Assembly: GCA_900543805.1 (NCBI GenBank)
Contig: UQTE01000021.1
Coordinates: 1-44,466 of the forward strand
DNA from: an uncultured Sutterella sp.
GTDB taxonomy: Bacteria > Pseudomonadota > Gammaproteobacteria > Burkholderiales > Burkholderiaceae_F
Reading direction: 5' to 3'
Length of the DNA: 44,466 nucleotides
In this document: positions 17,730 through 26,998 of the stretch, piece by piece
How positions within the stretch are numbered: the first letter of the stretch is position 1
Layout of the letters: each line of letters starts with the position of its first letter
Made by a program: the position numbers and the translations under genes
Notes under the pieces: model-generated
Seen by the model: the letters and a program-made list of their open reading frames with translations, nothing else
Told to the model about the DNA's origin: nothing
Databases searched by the model: none

Positions 17730-18800
17730 TCAGAAGCGGATGCGGTGCGTCGTCACCGGATCGAACCAATGCACGGCCGATTCCGGGAAAGAGAAGCCGG
17801 CGCGCGTTTCGATTTCGGGGATGAAGCTTTCGTTTTCCACGCGGAAGACAACGCTCTGACCGAGCACCGTACCGTGCACGAGATGATCCGCGCCGAGCGC
17901 CTCGACCGTTTCGACTTCGAAGGTCCCCGCCCCGCCCTCGGCGGAGAGCGACGCGTGTTCGGGACGAACGCCGAGGACGACGTCGCGCCCGGCAAGCGAA
18001 GGCGCCGCCTTCGGGAGGCGAATCGCCTCGCCCGCGGCTTCGAGAAGGGCGCCGTCGGCCGACACCGTCCCGCGGATGAGGTTCATCGGAGGCGAACCGA
18101 TGAAACCCGCCACGAACATCGTTTCGGGATCGTCGTAGACCTCCTGGGGCGTACCCACCTGCTCGGCGATGCCGCCGTTCATCACGATCATTCGGTGTGC
18201 AAGCGTCATGGCTTCGACCTGGTCGTGCGTGACGTAGAGGCTCGTCGTCTTGAGGCGCTGATGGAGCTTCTTGATCTGAAGGCGCGTCTGCACGCGAAGC
18301 TTCGCGTCGAGGTTCGAGAGCGGTTCGTCAAAGAGGAAGACCGCAGGTTCGCGCACGATGGCGCGGCCCATCGCGACGCGCTGGCGCTGACCGCCCGAGA
18401 GCTGACGGGGACGGCGCTCGAGAAGGTGCCCGAGTTCGAGCATCTTCGCCGCCTCTTCGACGCGGCGGCGGATTTCCTCCTTCGGAACGCCGCGGATCTT
18501 GAGGCCGTACGCCATGTTGTCAAAGACCGTCATGTGCGGATAGAGCGCGTAGTTCTGAAAGACCATCGCGCAGTCGCGGTCCTTGGGTTCGAGGTTGTTG
18601 ACGACCCGGTCGCCGATCGTGAGTTCCCCGGAGGTGATCGGTTCGAGCCCCGCGACCATGCGCAGAAGGGTCGACTTGCCGCAGCCCGAGGGGCCGACGA
18701 TCACGATGAATTCGCCGTTCTGGATGTCGAGCGTGATGCCGTGGACGACCTTGACGTCGCCGTAGCTCTTCTTGATGTTCTTGAAAGAAATGCCTGCCAT
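17730..18800 (-). CDS. ugpC: Glycerol-3-phosphate ABC transporter ATP-binding protein
   Basis: This is the ATPase of the sn-glycerol-3-phosphate/glycerophosphodiester importer. Walker A is GPSGCGKST, the ABC signature is [14 protein letters not shown], Walker B is [12 protein letters not shown] and the switch His is in [13 protein letters not shown]-terminal TOBE/OB region (residues 240-356: [19 protein letters not shown]) marks the CUT1/MalK type. The length is 356 residues, as UgpC. It lies one base after ugpE. The MalK-type fold alone could suggest sugar transport; the UgpB homology decides the substrate. Confidence 0.94.
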   Translation of the reverse strand: MAGISFKNIKKSYGDVKVVHGITLDIQNGEFIVIVGPSGCGKSTLLRMVAGLEPITSGELTIGDRVVNNLEPKDRDCAMVFQNYALYPHMTVFDNMAYGLKIRGVPKEEIRRRVEEAAKMLELGHLLERRPRQLSGGQRQRVAMGRAIVREPAVFLFDEPLSNLDAKLRVQTRLQIKKLHQRLKTTSLYVTHDQVEAMTLAHRMIVMNGGIAEQVGTPQEVYDDPETMFVAGFIGSPPMNLIRGTVSADGALLEAAGEAIRLPKAAPSLAGRDVVLGVRPEHASLSAEGGAGTFEVETVEALGADHLVHGTVLGQSVVFRVENESFIPEIETRAGFSFPESAVHWFDPVTTHRIRF

Positions 18801-18801
18801 T

Positions 18802-19656
18802 TTATTTTTCCGTATCCACGAGACCCTTGACGAACCAGCGCTGCATGATCGTCACGACGAGCGCGGGCGGAATCATGGCGAGCATCGCCGTCGCCATGAT
18901 GAGGTTCCATTCGTTGGCGCTGTCGCCGCCGCCGATCATGCGCTTGATCCCGATGACGATCGGGTACATGTCTTCGGAGGTCGTCACGAGGAGCGGCCAG
19001 AGGTACTGGTTCCAACCGTAAATGAACTGAATCACGAACATGGCCGCCACGTTCGTCATCGAAAGCGGCAGAAGGATCGTGAAGAAGAAGCGCATGGGAC
19101 CGGCGCCGTCCATGCGGGCGGCTTCCGTGAGTTCGTCGGGAACCGTGAGGAAGAACTGCCGGAAGAGGAAGGTCGCCGTGGCCGAGGCGATGACCGGAAG
19201 GATGAGGCCGCCCCAGCTGTCGAGGAGGTTCAGGTTCGCCATCACTTCGTAGGTGGGCGAAATGCGCACTTCCACGGGAAGCATCAGCGTGATGAAGATG
19301 AGCCAGAAGCAGAGCTTGCGGCCCGGGAAGCGGAAGTAGACGATCGCAAAGGCCGAGATGAGCGAGATGAGGATCTTCCCGAAGGAGATCCCGAGCGCCA
19401 TCATGAGGGAAACCCACATCATGCGGCCCACGGGCGCGCGCGAAGCCGTGCCGCCGCCTTCGAAGAGAACCTGCATGTAGTTCTCGATGAAGTGCGCGCC
19501 GGGCAGAAGGCTCATGGGCGCCTGTTCGACTTCGACGGCCGTCTGCGTCGAGGCCACGAAGGCGACGTAGACCGGGAAGACCACGACCACGACGCCGAGA
19601 ATCAGGATCAGATGCGTGAAGAAATTGAGCCAGGGACGATTTTCAACCATAACCAA
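18802..19656 (-). CDS. ugpE: Glycerol-3-phosphate ABC transporter permease UgpE
   Basis: This is one of two inner-membrane permease subunits of the importer. Six hydrophobic segments are visible. The EAA loop that docks onto UgpC is present as [20 protein letters not shown]. Other blocks are [15 protein letters not shown] and [13 protein letters not shown], closely matching E. coli UgpE. The length is 284 residues (281 in E. coli). It lies 10 bases after ugpA and one base before ugpC. Confidence 0.95.
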   Translation of the reverse strand: MVMVENRPWLNFFTHLILILGVVVVVFPVYVAFVASTQTAVEVEQAPMSLLPGAHFIENYMQVLFEGGGTASRAPVGRMMWVSLMMALGISFGKILISLISAFAIVYFRFPGRKLCFWLIFITLMLPVEVRISPTYEVMANLNLLDSWGGLILPVIASATATFLFRQFFLTVPDELTEAARMDGAGPMRFFFTILLPLSMTNVAAMFVIQFIYGWNQYLWPLLVTTSEDMYPIVIGIKRMIGGGDSANEWNLIMATAMLAMIPPALVVTIMQRWFVKGLVDTEK

Positions 19657-19666
19657 ACCTCCCCGA

Positions 19667-20548
19667 TCAATAGTTGACGCGCCGCTCGATGAAGCGGAAC
19701 TGAATCACGGTGAGCACGATGACGAGCGCCATCAGCACGACCGACTGCGCGGCGGATCCGCCGTAGTCCATGTTGCGGAAGCCGTCGACGAAGACCTTGT
19801 AGACGAGGATGTTCGTTTCCTGGCCCGGGCCGCCCATCGTCGTCGCGTCGACGATGGCGAAGGTGTCGAAGAACGCGTAGATCACGTTCATGACGAGAAG
19901 GAAGAAGGTCGTGGGCGACAGAAGCGGGAAGACCACCGTCCAGAAGCGGCGGAAGGGACCCGCGCCATCCATGGCTGCCGCTTCGAGAAGCGACTTCGGC
20001 ACGGCCTGCAGGCCCGCCAAGAAGAAGATGAAGTTGTAGCTCACCTGTTTCCACACGGCCGCAATCACGATGAGGGCGAGCGCATGGTCGGCGTTCACCA
20101 TGTAGTTCCACTCAAACCCGAACTGACGAAGCGCATAGGAGAGAACGCCCAAGGTCGGGTTGAAGATGAACATCCAGAGAACGCCCGCGACGGCCGGCGC
20201 AATCGCGTAGGGGATGATGAGGAAGGATTTGTAGGCGTTGCCGCCGCGAAGAACGCGGTCGGCGCAGACTGCAAAGAGAAGCGAGACCGCCAGCCCGATG
20301 CCCGCGACGAGCACCGAAAAGAGCATCGTGACCTTGAAGCTCTCGATGTAGTTGGGGTCCGCAAAGAGGGTTTGGAAGTTGGCCAATCCCACGAATTCGT
20401 TGCTCAGCCCGAAGGCGTCCTGCATCATGACGCTCTGCTCGATCGCCTGCCCCGCGGGGAGGAAGAAGAATACGAGCGTGATGAGGAGCTGCGGCGCAAC
20501 GAGCACGTAGGGAAGCCATCGGTTTTGGAAGATGACTCGTTTTTCCAC
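19667..20548 (-). CDS. ugpA: Glycerol-3-phosphate ABC transporter permease UgpA
   Basis: This is the second permease subunit. It has about six membrane segments, with the EAA loop [20 protein letters not shown] and blocks [20 protein letters not shown] and [16 protein letters not shown] (as in UgpA). The length is 293 residues. The start is GTG at 20548 with only a modest GAGAG ribosome-binding stretch. It lies 89 bases after ugpB, a gap holding a strong stem-loop. Confidence 0.95.
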   Translation of the reverse strand: MEKRVIFQNRWLPYVLVAPQLLITLVFFFLPAGQAIEQSVMMQDAFGLSNEFVGLANFQTLFADPNYIESFKVTMLFSVLVAGIGLAVSLLFAVCADRVLRGGNAYKSFLIIPYAIAPAVAGVLWMFIFNPTLGVLSYALRQFGFEWNYMVNADHALALIVIAAVWKQVSYNFIFFLAGLQAVPKSLLEAAAMDGAGPFRRFWTVVFPLLSPTTFFLLVMNVIYAFFDTFAIVDATTMGGPGQETNILVYKVFVDGFRNMDYGGSAAQSVVLMALVIVLTVIQFRFIERRVNY

Positions 20549-20581
20549 GTTGTCTCTCGGAAGGGGTTATGAAAAACGCAA

Positions 20582-20620
20582 CGCGTCCCGCGGTCCCCTC
20601 GCGGGGTCCGCGGGAACGCG
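20582..20620 (-). other. Strong intercistronic stem-loop between ugpB and ugpA
   Basis: Arms of about 17 bases, CGCGT(C)CCGCGG-T-CCCC against GGGG-T-CCGCGGG-AACGCG, close on a TCG loop. They have one internal mismatch and one bulge. No T-run follows on the minus strand. Such elements commonly stabilise or limit the upstream mRNA, letting the binding protein outnumber the membrane subunits. Confidence 0.7.
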
Positions 20621-20637
20621 GCAAAGAGAACGCCAGA

Positions 20638-21954
20638 TCAGCGGGTCACGCGTTCGAAGCGAGCGAGCTGTTCGTTGCCGCGGCGCATGACGGCCGAGAT
20701 GGCGTCCTTGGCCGAAGCCTGACCCGACCAGATCTTTTCAAACTCTTCGTCGATGATCGTGCGGATGTTCGGGAGGTACCCGAGACGAATGCCCCGGCTC
20801 TTTTCCGTGACCTTGAGCATCTGCTTGACGGCCACGTCGGCGCCCGGGTTCTTTTCGTAGTAACCGCTTTCCTTGGCGATTTCAAAAGCCTTCTGCGTGA
20901 CGGGGAGGTAGCCCGTTCGCATGTGGTTTTCAGCCTGAACCTTCGGATCGGAGAGGAAGTGGAAGAAGGAGGCGACGCAGCGGTTCTGCGCGTCGGTCTT
21001 GCCGGCCATCGCCCAGAGCGAGGCGCCGCCGATCGCCGTGTTGAGCGGCGCGTCCGCGACGTCGTCGTAATAGGGCAAGGGCATCGTCATGTATTCGAAC
21101 TTCGCGTTGCGGCGGATGTTCGCGAGCGTCCCGGAGGAGCCCATGTTGATCGCGCATTCGCCCGAATAGAAGGTGGCGTCGGCCTGGTTGCCGCGGCCCT
21201 TGTAAACGAAGAGCCCTTCCTTGGCCATGCGTTCGAGATTTTCGATGTGCCGCTGATGCAGCGGCGAGTCGATCTTGAGGCGCGCGGCCGTGCCGCCGAA
21301 GCCGTTGTTGAGCGTCGCGTATTCGACGTTGTGCCAGGTCGAGAAGCTTTCAAGCTGCGTCCAGCCCATCCAGGAGGTCGTCATCGGGCAGGCTTCGCCG
21401 GCCTTCTTCAGAGCGCGGGCGGCCTCTTCAATCTGCTTCCAGGTGCGCGGAAGCTTGTCGGTTTCGGTGGGCAGACCCGCGTTCTTGAACTTCGTGAGGT
21501 TGAGGTAGAGAACGGTGGTCGAGGAGTTGAAAGGGTAGCTCATCATGCGGCCGTCGGGCGTCGAGTAGTAGCCGAGCACGGCCGGGATGTACTCTTCCGG
21601 ATGGAATTCGTAGCCCGCCTTTTCCATGAGGTCGCCCACGGGAACGACGGCGCCCTTGCTGAACATCATCGTGGCAGTGCCGACTTCAAAGACCTGCAGA
21701 ATGTTGGGGGAGCGTCCCGCGCGGTGCGCGGCGATGCCCGAGGTCATCGTCTGGTCGTAGGAGCCCTTATACGTAGAAACGAGTCGGCATTCCTGCTGCG
21801 ACTCGTTGTACTGCTTCGTGACGTCGGCCACCCAGTCGCCGAGCGTATTGGCCATGGCATGCCACATCGTGATTTCGGTGGGCGCCGCCAGGGCGGAGCC
21901 GGCGCTCAGGGCGCACGCGGCGGAAAGGGCGGCAACAACGGTCTTGCGGATCAT
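20638..21954 (-). CDS. ugpB: Glycerol-3-phosphate ABC transporter periplasmic binding protein
   Basis: This periplasmic receptor binds sn-glycerol-3-phosphate and glycerophosphodiesters. A cleavable signal peptide covers about residues 1-23 (ends SALAA). The mature part follows E. coli UgpB closely: ITMWHAMANTLGDWV, STYKGSYDQTMTSGIAAHRAG, LQVFEVGTATMM, PFNSSTTVLYLN, GECAINMGSSGTLANIR, AIGGASLWAM and RTGYLPVTQKAFEIA (read in parts). The length is 438 residues, identical to E. coli. AAGGAA precedes the ATG. It is first in ugpB-A-E-C-yqaA, with a long 5' leader. Confidence 0.97.
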   Translation of the reverse strand: MIRKTVVAALSAACALSAGSALAAPTEITMWHAMANTLGDWVADVTKQYNESQQECRLVSTYKGSYDQTMTSGIAAHRAGRSPNILQVFEVGTATMMFSKGAVVPVGDLMEKAGYEFHPEEYIPAVLGYYSTPDGRMMSYPFNSSTTVLYLNLTKFKNAGLPTETDKLPRTWKQIEEAARALKKAGEACPMTTSWMGWTQLESFSTWHNVEYATLNNGFGGTAARLKIDSPLHQRHIENLERMAKEGLFVYKGRGNQADATFYSGECAINMGSSGTLANIRRNAKFEYMTMPLPYYDDVADAPLNTAIGGASLWAMAGKTDAQNRCVASFFHFLSDPKVQAENHMRTGYLPVTQKAFEIAKESGYYEKNPGADVAVKQMLKVTEKSRGIRLGYLPNIRTIIDEEFEKIWSGQASAKDAISAVMRRGNEQLARFERVTR

Positions 21955-22307
21955 CTTTCAGTTCCTTCTGTACATTTCCTTTCCGGGCGTCGAGGGCCGC
22001 GGGGATCCGAAAACGATCCCGCGCCGCACGACACATCCCTATAGGAGGAAAGGTGGACTCCTCGGAGAAGCGGCCTCGCATTCAATGAAAAACGAGCGGC
22101 GAACATCCCCTGCGCTCGCCGCCGAACCACGAAACACCATGGCACAGTCTGAAGGAATAATAGGGACAGCCTTTTCTTTTTGTCTATAGACGAATCGGCA
22201 AAAATTTCGCGCCCGCACTAGTTCTTTCGGCGTATTTTTGCCAGTTTTCCCTTGATTTTTTGTCCCGTCGATAGAGATTTTCTACTTAGAAGCGGCGAGC
22301 GTACGGC
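21955..22307 (-). promoter_or_regulatory. ugpB upstream region: candidate promoter, operator and long leader
   Basis: No gene is visible here. On the minus strand -35 TAGACA (22181-22186) and -10 TATTAT (22157-22162) are 18 bases apart. The -35 overlaps a perfect palindrome GTCTATAGAC (22182-22191), a possible operator. The inferred leader of about 190 bases contains stem-loops such as GCGGCGA/TCGCCGC near 22093-22120 and GCGGGGATC/GATCCCGC near 21999-22022. A pho box was not recognised. Confidence 0.5.
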
Positions 22308-22338
22308 AAAAAGTGAGGGAGGTCCGAAAACCTCCCTC
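22308..22338 (-). terminator. Rho-independent terminator of yggS-proC
   Basis: GAGGGAGGT (22315-22323) pairs with ACCTCCCTC (22330-22338); on the minus strand it is followed by CTTTTTG. It lies 30 bases after the proC stop. Confidence 0.9.
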
Positions 22339-22368
22339 CTCCTTTGCCGCAATGGGGAAAGTCCGTTC

Positions 22369-23175
22369 TCAGCGGAAAAGAGCCTTCATTTCGGCCGTGC
22401 GGCGAAGCGCCGCCTCGACGGCGTCGTCCATCATGCCGTCGATGTCGCGCTCGTTCATGACGGCGAGCGCCCGAGCGGTCGTACCGCCCTTGCTCGTGAC
22501 GCGCTCGCGAAGGGTCGCAAAGGATTCTTCGCTTTCGCGCGCGAGTTTGGCGGCGCCGAAGACCGTCCCGATCGCGAGTTCCCGGGCGTCCTCGGGCGTG
22601 AACCCGCGCTTTTGCGCAGTGCGCTCGAGCGCCTCGAGGAATCGGAAGACGTAGGCGGGACCCGAGCCCGGAATCGCCCCCACGACGTCGAGTTCCGCTT
22701 CCGTTTTGCAGGGAACGACGTTCCCGACGGCCCGCATCACGAATTCCGCCGCTTCGGCGTGTTCGGGCGACGTCCCTTCGGGGACCCAAAGCCCCGAAAG
22801 CCCGGCACCCACGAGCGCGGGCGTGTTGGGCATCGCGCGGATGACGGGGTAGCCCCCGAGCCAGCCCGAGAGCACCGAACCTTCAATGCCCGCCGCAATC
22901 GAGAGCGCGGCCCCGCCCTTTTTGAGAAGGGGCTTCACCGGAACGAGCGCCTCCTTCATCACCTGAGGCTTGACGGCCAGGACGAAGAGGTCGCACTCGG
23001 AAATCCAGTCGCCCGTCGTCTCGTGGGTCGTCACGCCCAGGGCCGCGAGCTTTTCGAGTTTCGGCGCGTTGTGGTCCGTCACGTGAAGGCGGGCGCCCTC
23101 CGTTTTGCGGACGAGCCCGCCCAAAAGAGCGGAGGCCATGTTGCCGCCTCCGAGAAATCCGATGGTAAGCGTCAT
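22369..23175 (-). CDS. proC: Pyrroline-5-carboxylate reductase
   Basis: This enzyme makes the last step of proline synthesis, reducing pyrroline-5-carboxylate with NAD(P)H. The Rossmann motif is IGFLGGGNMASALLGGL at the N-terminus. Family blocks follow: VIRAMPNTPALVGAG, GAIPGSGPAYVFRFLEAL and VTSKGGTTARAL. The length is 268 residues (269 in E. coli). Its ATG overlaps the yggS stop by four bases, so translation is coupled, a common yggS-proC arrangement. It is followed by a strong terminator. Confidence 0.97.
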   Translation of the reverse strand: MTLTIGFLGGGNMASALLGGLVRKTEGARLHVTDHNAPKLEKLAALGVTTHETTGDWISECDLFVLAVKPQVMKEALVPVKPLLKKGGAALSIAAGIEGSVLSGWLGGYPVIRAMPNTPALVGAGLSGLWVPEGTSPEHAEAAEFVMRAVGNVVPCKTEAELDVVGAIPGSGPAYVFRFLEALERTAQKRGFTPEDARELAIGTVFGAAKLARESEESFATLRERVTSKGGTTARALAVMNERDIDGMMDDAVEAALRRTAEMKALFR

Positions 23176-23891
23176 GTTGTTTCTCCTTCTTTCCGTTGTT
23201 TCCGGGAATAGTCGCGCGCGCCGAAGATGCCGCTCCCCACGCGGATGAGGGTGCTCCCCTCCTCCACGGCGGCACGCCAGTCAGCGGTCATCCCCATCGA
23301 GAGGGTGTCCACCTCGGGGTGGCGGCGCTTCAGGGCCTCGAAGGCTTCCCGCATGCGCGCAAAGGCGCGGCGGCCTCCGTCGGCGCCGTTCGCTTCGGGA
23401 ATCGCCATCAGACCCCGAAGGCGCAGCTTCGGCAGTTCGGCGATACGGTCCGCAAGCGCTTCAATTTCGTCCCAGGAGACGCCCGACTTCGTCGCCTCGC
23501 CGTCGGCGTTCACTTCGATCAAGACGTTGAGGGGCGCGAGATTTTCGGGGCGCTGCGCCGAGAGGCGCTCGGCGATCTTCACGCGGTCGATCGTCTGCAC
23601 CCAGTCGAAGGTTTCCGCGACGGGCCGCGTCTTGTTCGACTGCAGCGATCCGATGAAGTGCCATTCGACTTTGGCGTCGGGGTGGCGTTCCCGGAAAAGC
23701 CGGCACTTTTCCACCCCTTCCTGCACGTAGTTTTCGCCGAAGCGCCGGGCGCCCGCGCGCCAGGCCGCCTCGACGGCTTCGATTCCGAAGGTTTTGCTCA
23801 CCGCAAGAAGCGCGACGCCGCCCTGCGGCGCACGCTCGGCGAGCTCCTTCTCCAGCGCCCGAAAGCGCGTTTCGATGGAATTTTCCTGCAT
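23172..23891 (-). CDS. yggS: YggS/PLPBP family pyridoxal-phosphate homeostasis protein
   Basis: This is a single-domain alanine-racemase-fold protein that binds PLP and keeps vitamin B6 and amino-acid pools in balance; it has no known catalytic activity. The PLP Lys is about residue 33 in LLAVSKTFG. Other family blocks are GARRFGENYVQEG, WHFIGSLQSNKTRP, VNADGEATKSG, LRGLMAIPE, LSMGMTADWRAAVEEGSTLIRVG (in parts) and IFGARDY. The length is 239 residues. The ATG at 23891 is chosen because AGGAA lies just upstream; the open frame goes to 23942. It is first in an operon with proC. Confidence 0.95.
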   Translation of the reverse strand: MQENSIETRFRALEKELAERAPQGGVALLAVSKTFGIEAVEAAWRAGARRFGENYVQEGVEKCRLFRERHPDAKVEWHFIGSLQSNKTRPVAETFDWVQTIDRVKIAERLSAQRPENLAPLNVLIEVNADGEATKSGVSWDEIEALADRIAELPKLRLRGLMAIPEANGADGGRRAFARMREAFEALKRRHPEVDTLSMGMTADWRAAVEEGSTLIRVGSGIFGARDYSRKQRKEGETT

Positions 23892-23941
23892 CTTTCCTGT
23901 TCCTTTCCTTCGGGCCCGCCCGGGGCGCGAAGCGTCAGACA

Positions 23942-23991
23942 ACTATAGCCCAAATCCGCGGTTTTTCCGCGGGGACGAAAAGCGCTACACT
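23942..23991. promoter_or_regulatory. Divergent promoter region of yggS and queH
   Basis: On the minus strand TATAGT (23942-23947) is a -10 candidate for yggS. On the plus strand TACACT (23986-23991) follows AAAAGCGC for queH. Between them CCGCGG-TTTTT-CCGCGG (23956-23972) can form a short hairpin. Confidence 0.4.
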
Positions 23992-24029
23992 CTCTCGATT
24001 TCCTCCCTCCTTTTTCCGTTTTGCATCCC

Positions 24030-24644
24030 GTGACGACGCCCGTTCTTCTGCACAGCTGCTGCGCGCCCTGTTCGGCCGCCATTTTGGAGTGGCTTCTTGC
24101 CAACGATTACGCCCCGACGGTGTTCTTCTTCAATCCGAACATCTTCCCGCGCGATGAGTACGACGTTCGCAAGAACGAGTGCGTGCGCTACTGCCGCGAA
24201 CTCGGGGTTCCCTTCGTCGACGGCGACTACGATCACGAGCTCTGGCTTCGGGCCGTAAAGGGCCTGGAAAACGAACCCGAACGCGGGGCGCGCTGCCGCG
24301 CCTGCTTCGGGCTTCGCATGGAGGCGACGGCGGACGCGGCCGAACGCCTCGGCTTTGACCGCTTCACGACGACCTTGGCGGGAAGCCGCTGGAAGCGGCT
24401 CGACCAGATCCGCGAGGCGGCCGAAGAAGCCGTGGCGCGCCACCCGAAGACCTCGTACTGGGACAAGGACTGGAAAAAGGGAGGTCTGCAGGAGCGCCGA
24501 AGCGTTCTTCTCAAAGAGAACGGTTTTTACAACCAGCTCTGGTGCGGCTGCGAATTTTCGATCGGACACCTCGTTCGCAAAGCGCCCGAAGAGCTTCCCG
24601 AGTACATCCGTCGGGCGGTAGACGAACTGCGCCTCAAAGAGTGA
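24030..24644 (+). CDS. queH: Epoxyqueuosine reductase QueH
   Basis: QueH reduces epoxyqueuosine to queuosine in the tRNA wobble position. It is the cobalamin-independent alternative to QueG. Seen: the N-terminal HSCCAPCSAAILEWL, NPNIFPRDEYDVRKNE, GARCRACFGLRME and NQLWCGCEFSIGHLV, giving the conserved cysteines for the metal cluster. The length is about 204 residues. Start is uncertain: GTG at 24030 or TTG at 24021, both without a Shine-Dalgarno sequence, since the leader is pyrimidine-rich. An ATG is not available. It precedes an AEC carrier by 36 bases, which may be co-transcribed. Confidence 0.92.
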   Translation: MTTPVLLHSCCAPCSAAILEWLLANDYAPTVFFFNPNIFPRDEYDVRKNECVRYCRELGVPFVDGDYDHELWLRAVKGLENEPERGARCRACFGLRMEATADAAERLGFDRFTTTLAGSRWKRLDQIREAAEEAVARHPKTSYWDKDWKKGGLQERRSVLLKENGFYNQLWCGCEFSIGHLVRKAPEELPEYIRRAVDELRLKE

Positions 24645-24680
24645 CAATCTTCCTCACGCATCCCCAACCGGCAGACCCTC

Positions 24681-25598
24681 ATGAATCCGCTCGTAGAAGT
24701 CTCGGGCTTCATTCTCCTCATCATCCTCGGGCAGGTCCTGCGCCGCCTTGAGATCCTCACGCCCGAGTGCTCCAAGGCCGTGAGCACGCTCGTTCTGAAC
24801 GTGACGCTCCCCTGCGCCATTCTGCGCGCCCTGAACGGCGTGGAACTCACCGCGGGTCTTCTCGTCCTCGTCGTTCTCGGCCTTCTCGCAAACGTCTTCA
24901 CCTTCCTGCAGATGGCCTTCACGGAGCGCCGCCACGCCGAAGACCCCGACGGCCTCACGAAGCGCTTCTCGCAACTCGTCATGCCGGGCTACAACGTCGG
25001 CACCTTCGCCATGCCCTTCACGGCGGGCTTTCTCTCGCCCGAAGGCTTTCTCGCGCTCTGTCTCTTTGACGCGGGCAACGCCGTCATGTGTACGGGCGGC
25101 ACCTACGCCGTGCTCTTTCGCGAGCCGGGGTCGCTTCTGAAGCAGTTCGCGAGCATCGTCAAGCGCCTCCTCTCCTCCTTTGCGATCCTCACCTATCTGA
25201 TCGTCGCGGCGCTCTCGGTCACGCACACGCGGATTCCGGACGTGATTCTCCACATCATCGACATTCCCGCGAACGCGAACACCTTCCTCGCGATGATCAT
25301 GATCGGCATGTCGGTGAACCTCAACATCCGGCTGGAGTCCTTGAAGCGCCTCCTGCGCCTCTTGGGGCTTCGCTATCTCGGAAGCGTCCTCATGGGGGCC
25401 TTCGTCTACTGGTGCCTCCCCTTCTCGGAAGACGTTCGCCTCGGGATCCTTCTCGTTCTCTTTGCACCCTTGCCCGCCATGGGGATCATCTTCTCGATGA
25501 AGGGCCGCATGAATTGGCAACTCGCCGCCAACCTCAACACGATGAGCGTTCTCTGCTCGGTCGTGATCATGAGCGCCATGCTCTCGCTTTTGGTCTGA
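24681..25598 (+). CDS. AEC (auxin efflux carrier) family transporter
   Basis: This is an inner-membrane carrier of the AEC/BART superfamily; bacterial members carry organic acids such as malonate or malate, or act as efflux carriers. About eight to ten hydrophobic segments are visible over 305 residues. Family features are LGQVLRRLEILTPE near the start, NVTLPCAILRAL, PGYNVGTFAMPFTAGFL and the C-terminal LFAPLPAMGIIFSMKG. It follows queH closely and is followed by a terminator. The substrate is unknown; there is no enzyme neighbour that would suggest one. Confidence 0.87.
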   Translation: MNPLVEVSGFILLIILGQVLRRLEILTPECSKAVSTLVLNVTLPCAILRALNGVELTAGLLVLVVLGLLANVFTFLQMAFTERRHAEDPDGLTKRFSQLVMPGYNVGTFAMPFTAGFLSPEGFLALCLFDAGNAVMCTGGTYAVLFREPGSLLKQFASIVKRLLSSFAILTYLIVAALSVTHTRIPDVILHIIDIPANANTFLAMIMIGMSVNLNIRLESLKRLLRLLGLRYLGSVLMGAFVYWCLPFSEDVRLGILLVLFAPLPAMGIIFSMKGRMNWQLAANLNTMSVLCSVVIMSAMLSLLV

Positions 25599-25640
25599 CG
25601 GCGCACAAAGGCCGGCGAACCGGCCGCCTCTTCTTCGCGA

Positions 25641-25681
25641 AACGGCTCGGATGTCTGCGGACACCGAGCCGTTTTCCTTTC
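25641..25681 (+). terminator. Rho-independent terminator of queH-AEC
   Basis: AACGGCTCGG (25641-25650) pairs with CCGAGCCGTT (25664-25673), with an inner TGTC/GACA stem, followed by a T-rich tract. Confidence 0.88.
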
Positions 25682-25686
25682 CTACG

Positions 25687-25719
25687 AAAAAGCCCGAAAG
25701 CGCATCGGCCCCGGGCTTT
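25687..25719 (-). terminator. Rho-independent terminator of the DUF401 permease
   Basis: AAAGCCCG (25689-25696) pairs with CGGGCTTT (25712-25719). On the minus strand it ends in a T-run (AAAAA at 25687-25691), just after the stop at 25742. Confidence 0.8.
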
Positions 25720-25741
25720 CCGTCGTGGAGGACGAGGGACG

Positions 25742-26962
25742 TCACCACATGAGGTAGGTGACGACCGAGAAGATCGTCAGGATGATCGCCTCAAGAAGCA
25801 CGATCGGCGCGAGCGTCTTGAAGAAGTCCGACTTGAAGTAGTCGACCGTGACCATGAGGCAGACGTGCGTCGGGGTGATCATCTGGCCCGCGACGCCGAA
25901 GACCATGACGATGCCCGCAAGGTTGAGGTCCCCCGGGGCGATCCCCGCGACGATCGGCATGACGATGGCGGCGTGGCCCTGGCTCATGCCCGTGAGGATG
26001 CCGACCACCGTACTCACGGCCGCGATGATGACCGGCGTCGGAAGGTCGGTCGACTGGAAGGCGCGGATCATTTCGTCGAGAATCCCCGCTTCGGTGAGGA
26101 CGCTGATGAAGTAGAGAATGCAGGTGACGTTAACGAGAAGCTTCCAGTCCAGGGCGCCCACGAAGATGTCGCGCACCGGAACCGGACGCTTCATCAGGTG
26201 GAGAACCGGAATCATCAGGACCGTCACGATCCCCATGGCGAGACCCGCCGAAACGTCGAAGACGAGCATGAGGATGACATTGACGAGCACCGGTCCGATC
26301 GCAAGCGAAATCTCACGGATGTGACGGCGGCGCGATTCGGGGGTGTGCTCGCGCTTCATGCGGCGGTCGGTGAATCGAAGCGGCCGGATGAGGACGAACC
26401 AGCCCGCCAGGAAGGCGACGACCGCCATCCAGGCGAGATGCACGACGAGGTCGCTCACCGAAATGTTCGCGACGGCGCAGCCGAGAATCATGCCCGGAAT
26501 GATCGGGCTCATGAATTCGCAGACGTGGCGGAACCAGAAGTTGATCGACGCCTTGCTCTCGCGCGAGATTTCCATGCCGCGGCTCGCCTCGTCGACGATC
26601 GGGGCCGAAAAGCGAGCGCCCCCCATGGAGGGAAGAAGCCCGAGGAAGGCCGGCATCGTGGCGAGCGTCACCTTGGTCGAGGAGAAGATCTCGTTGAGCG
26701 AATCGACCATGCCGCGCAGCGTTCCCGACTTGCGCAGTTCGATTTCGAGACACATCACGAAGTAGAGCGCAAAGAGAAGGTCGTAGGTGCGCGACTGCGA
26801 GAGCATCTCGGTGACGGCGGACCCCAGGGAGGGGATGGACGGATTCCAGAGGGCCCACATCACGGCGCCGCCCGCAAGGATGGCTGCGCCGATGGGCACC
26901 TTGAAGCGAAGGATCACGACCATCGCGAGAAGGCCGAGACCGATGACGGTGAAAATGCTCAT
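25742..26962 (-). CDS. DUF401 family integral membrane permease
   Basis: This 406-residue polytopic membrane protein has about ten to eleven hydrophobic segments. It belongs to the DUF401 (TIGR00529) group of the ion-transporter superfamily. Characteristic stretches are LGLLPSMGGARFSAPIVDEA, FWFRHVCEFMSPIIPGMIL, TGMSQGHAAIVMPIVAG and GVAGQMITPTHVCLMVTVDY. The substrate of the family is not established. The start at 26962 has no obvious Shine-Dalgarno sequence; a T-rich stretch precedes it on the plus strand. It lies downstream of an NCS1 permease gene but behind that gene's terminator, so it is probably its own unit. Confidence 0.85.
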   Translation of the reverse strand: MSIFTVIGLGLLAMVVILRFKVPIGAAILAGGAVMWALWNPSIPSLGSAVTEMLSQSRTYDLLFALYFVMCLEIELRKSGTLRGMVDSLNEIFSSTKVTLATMPAFLGLLPSMGGARFSAPIVDEASRGMEISRESKASINFWFRHVCEFMSPIIPGMILGCAVANISVSDLVVHLAWMAVVAFLAGWFVLIRPLRFTDRRMKREHTPESRRRHIREISLAIGPVLVNVILMLVFDVSAGLAMGIVTVLMIPVLHLMKRPVPVRDIFVGALDWKLLVNVTCILYFISVLTEAGILDEMIRAFQSTDLPTPVIIAAVSTVVGILTGMSQGHAAIVMPIVAGIAPGDLNLAGIVMVFGVAGQMITPTHVCLMVTVDYFKSDFFKTLAPIVLLEAIILTIFSVVTYLMW

Positions 26963-26998
26963 GGTGTGTGTTTTTTTTGAGGAATTTCGTGCAAAGAC

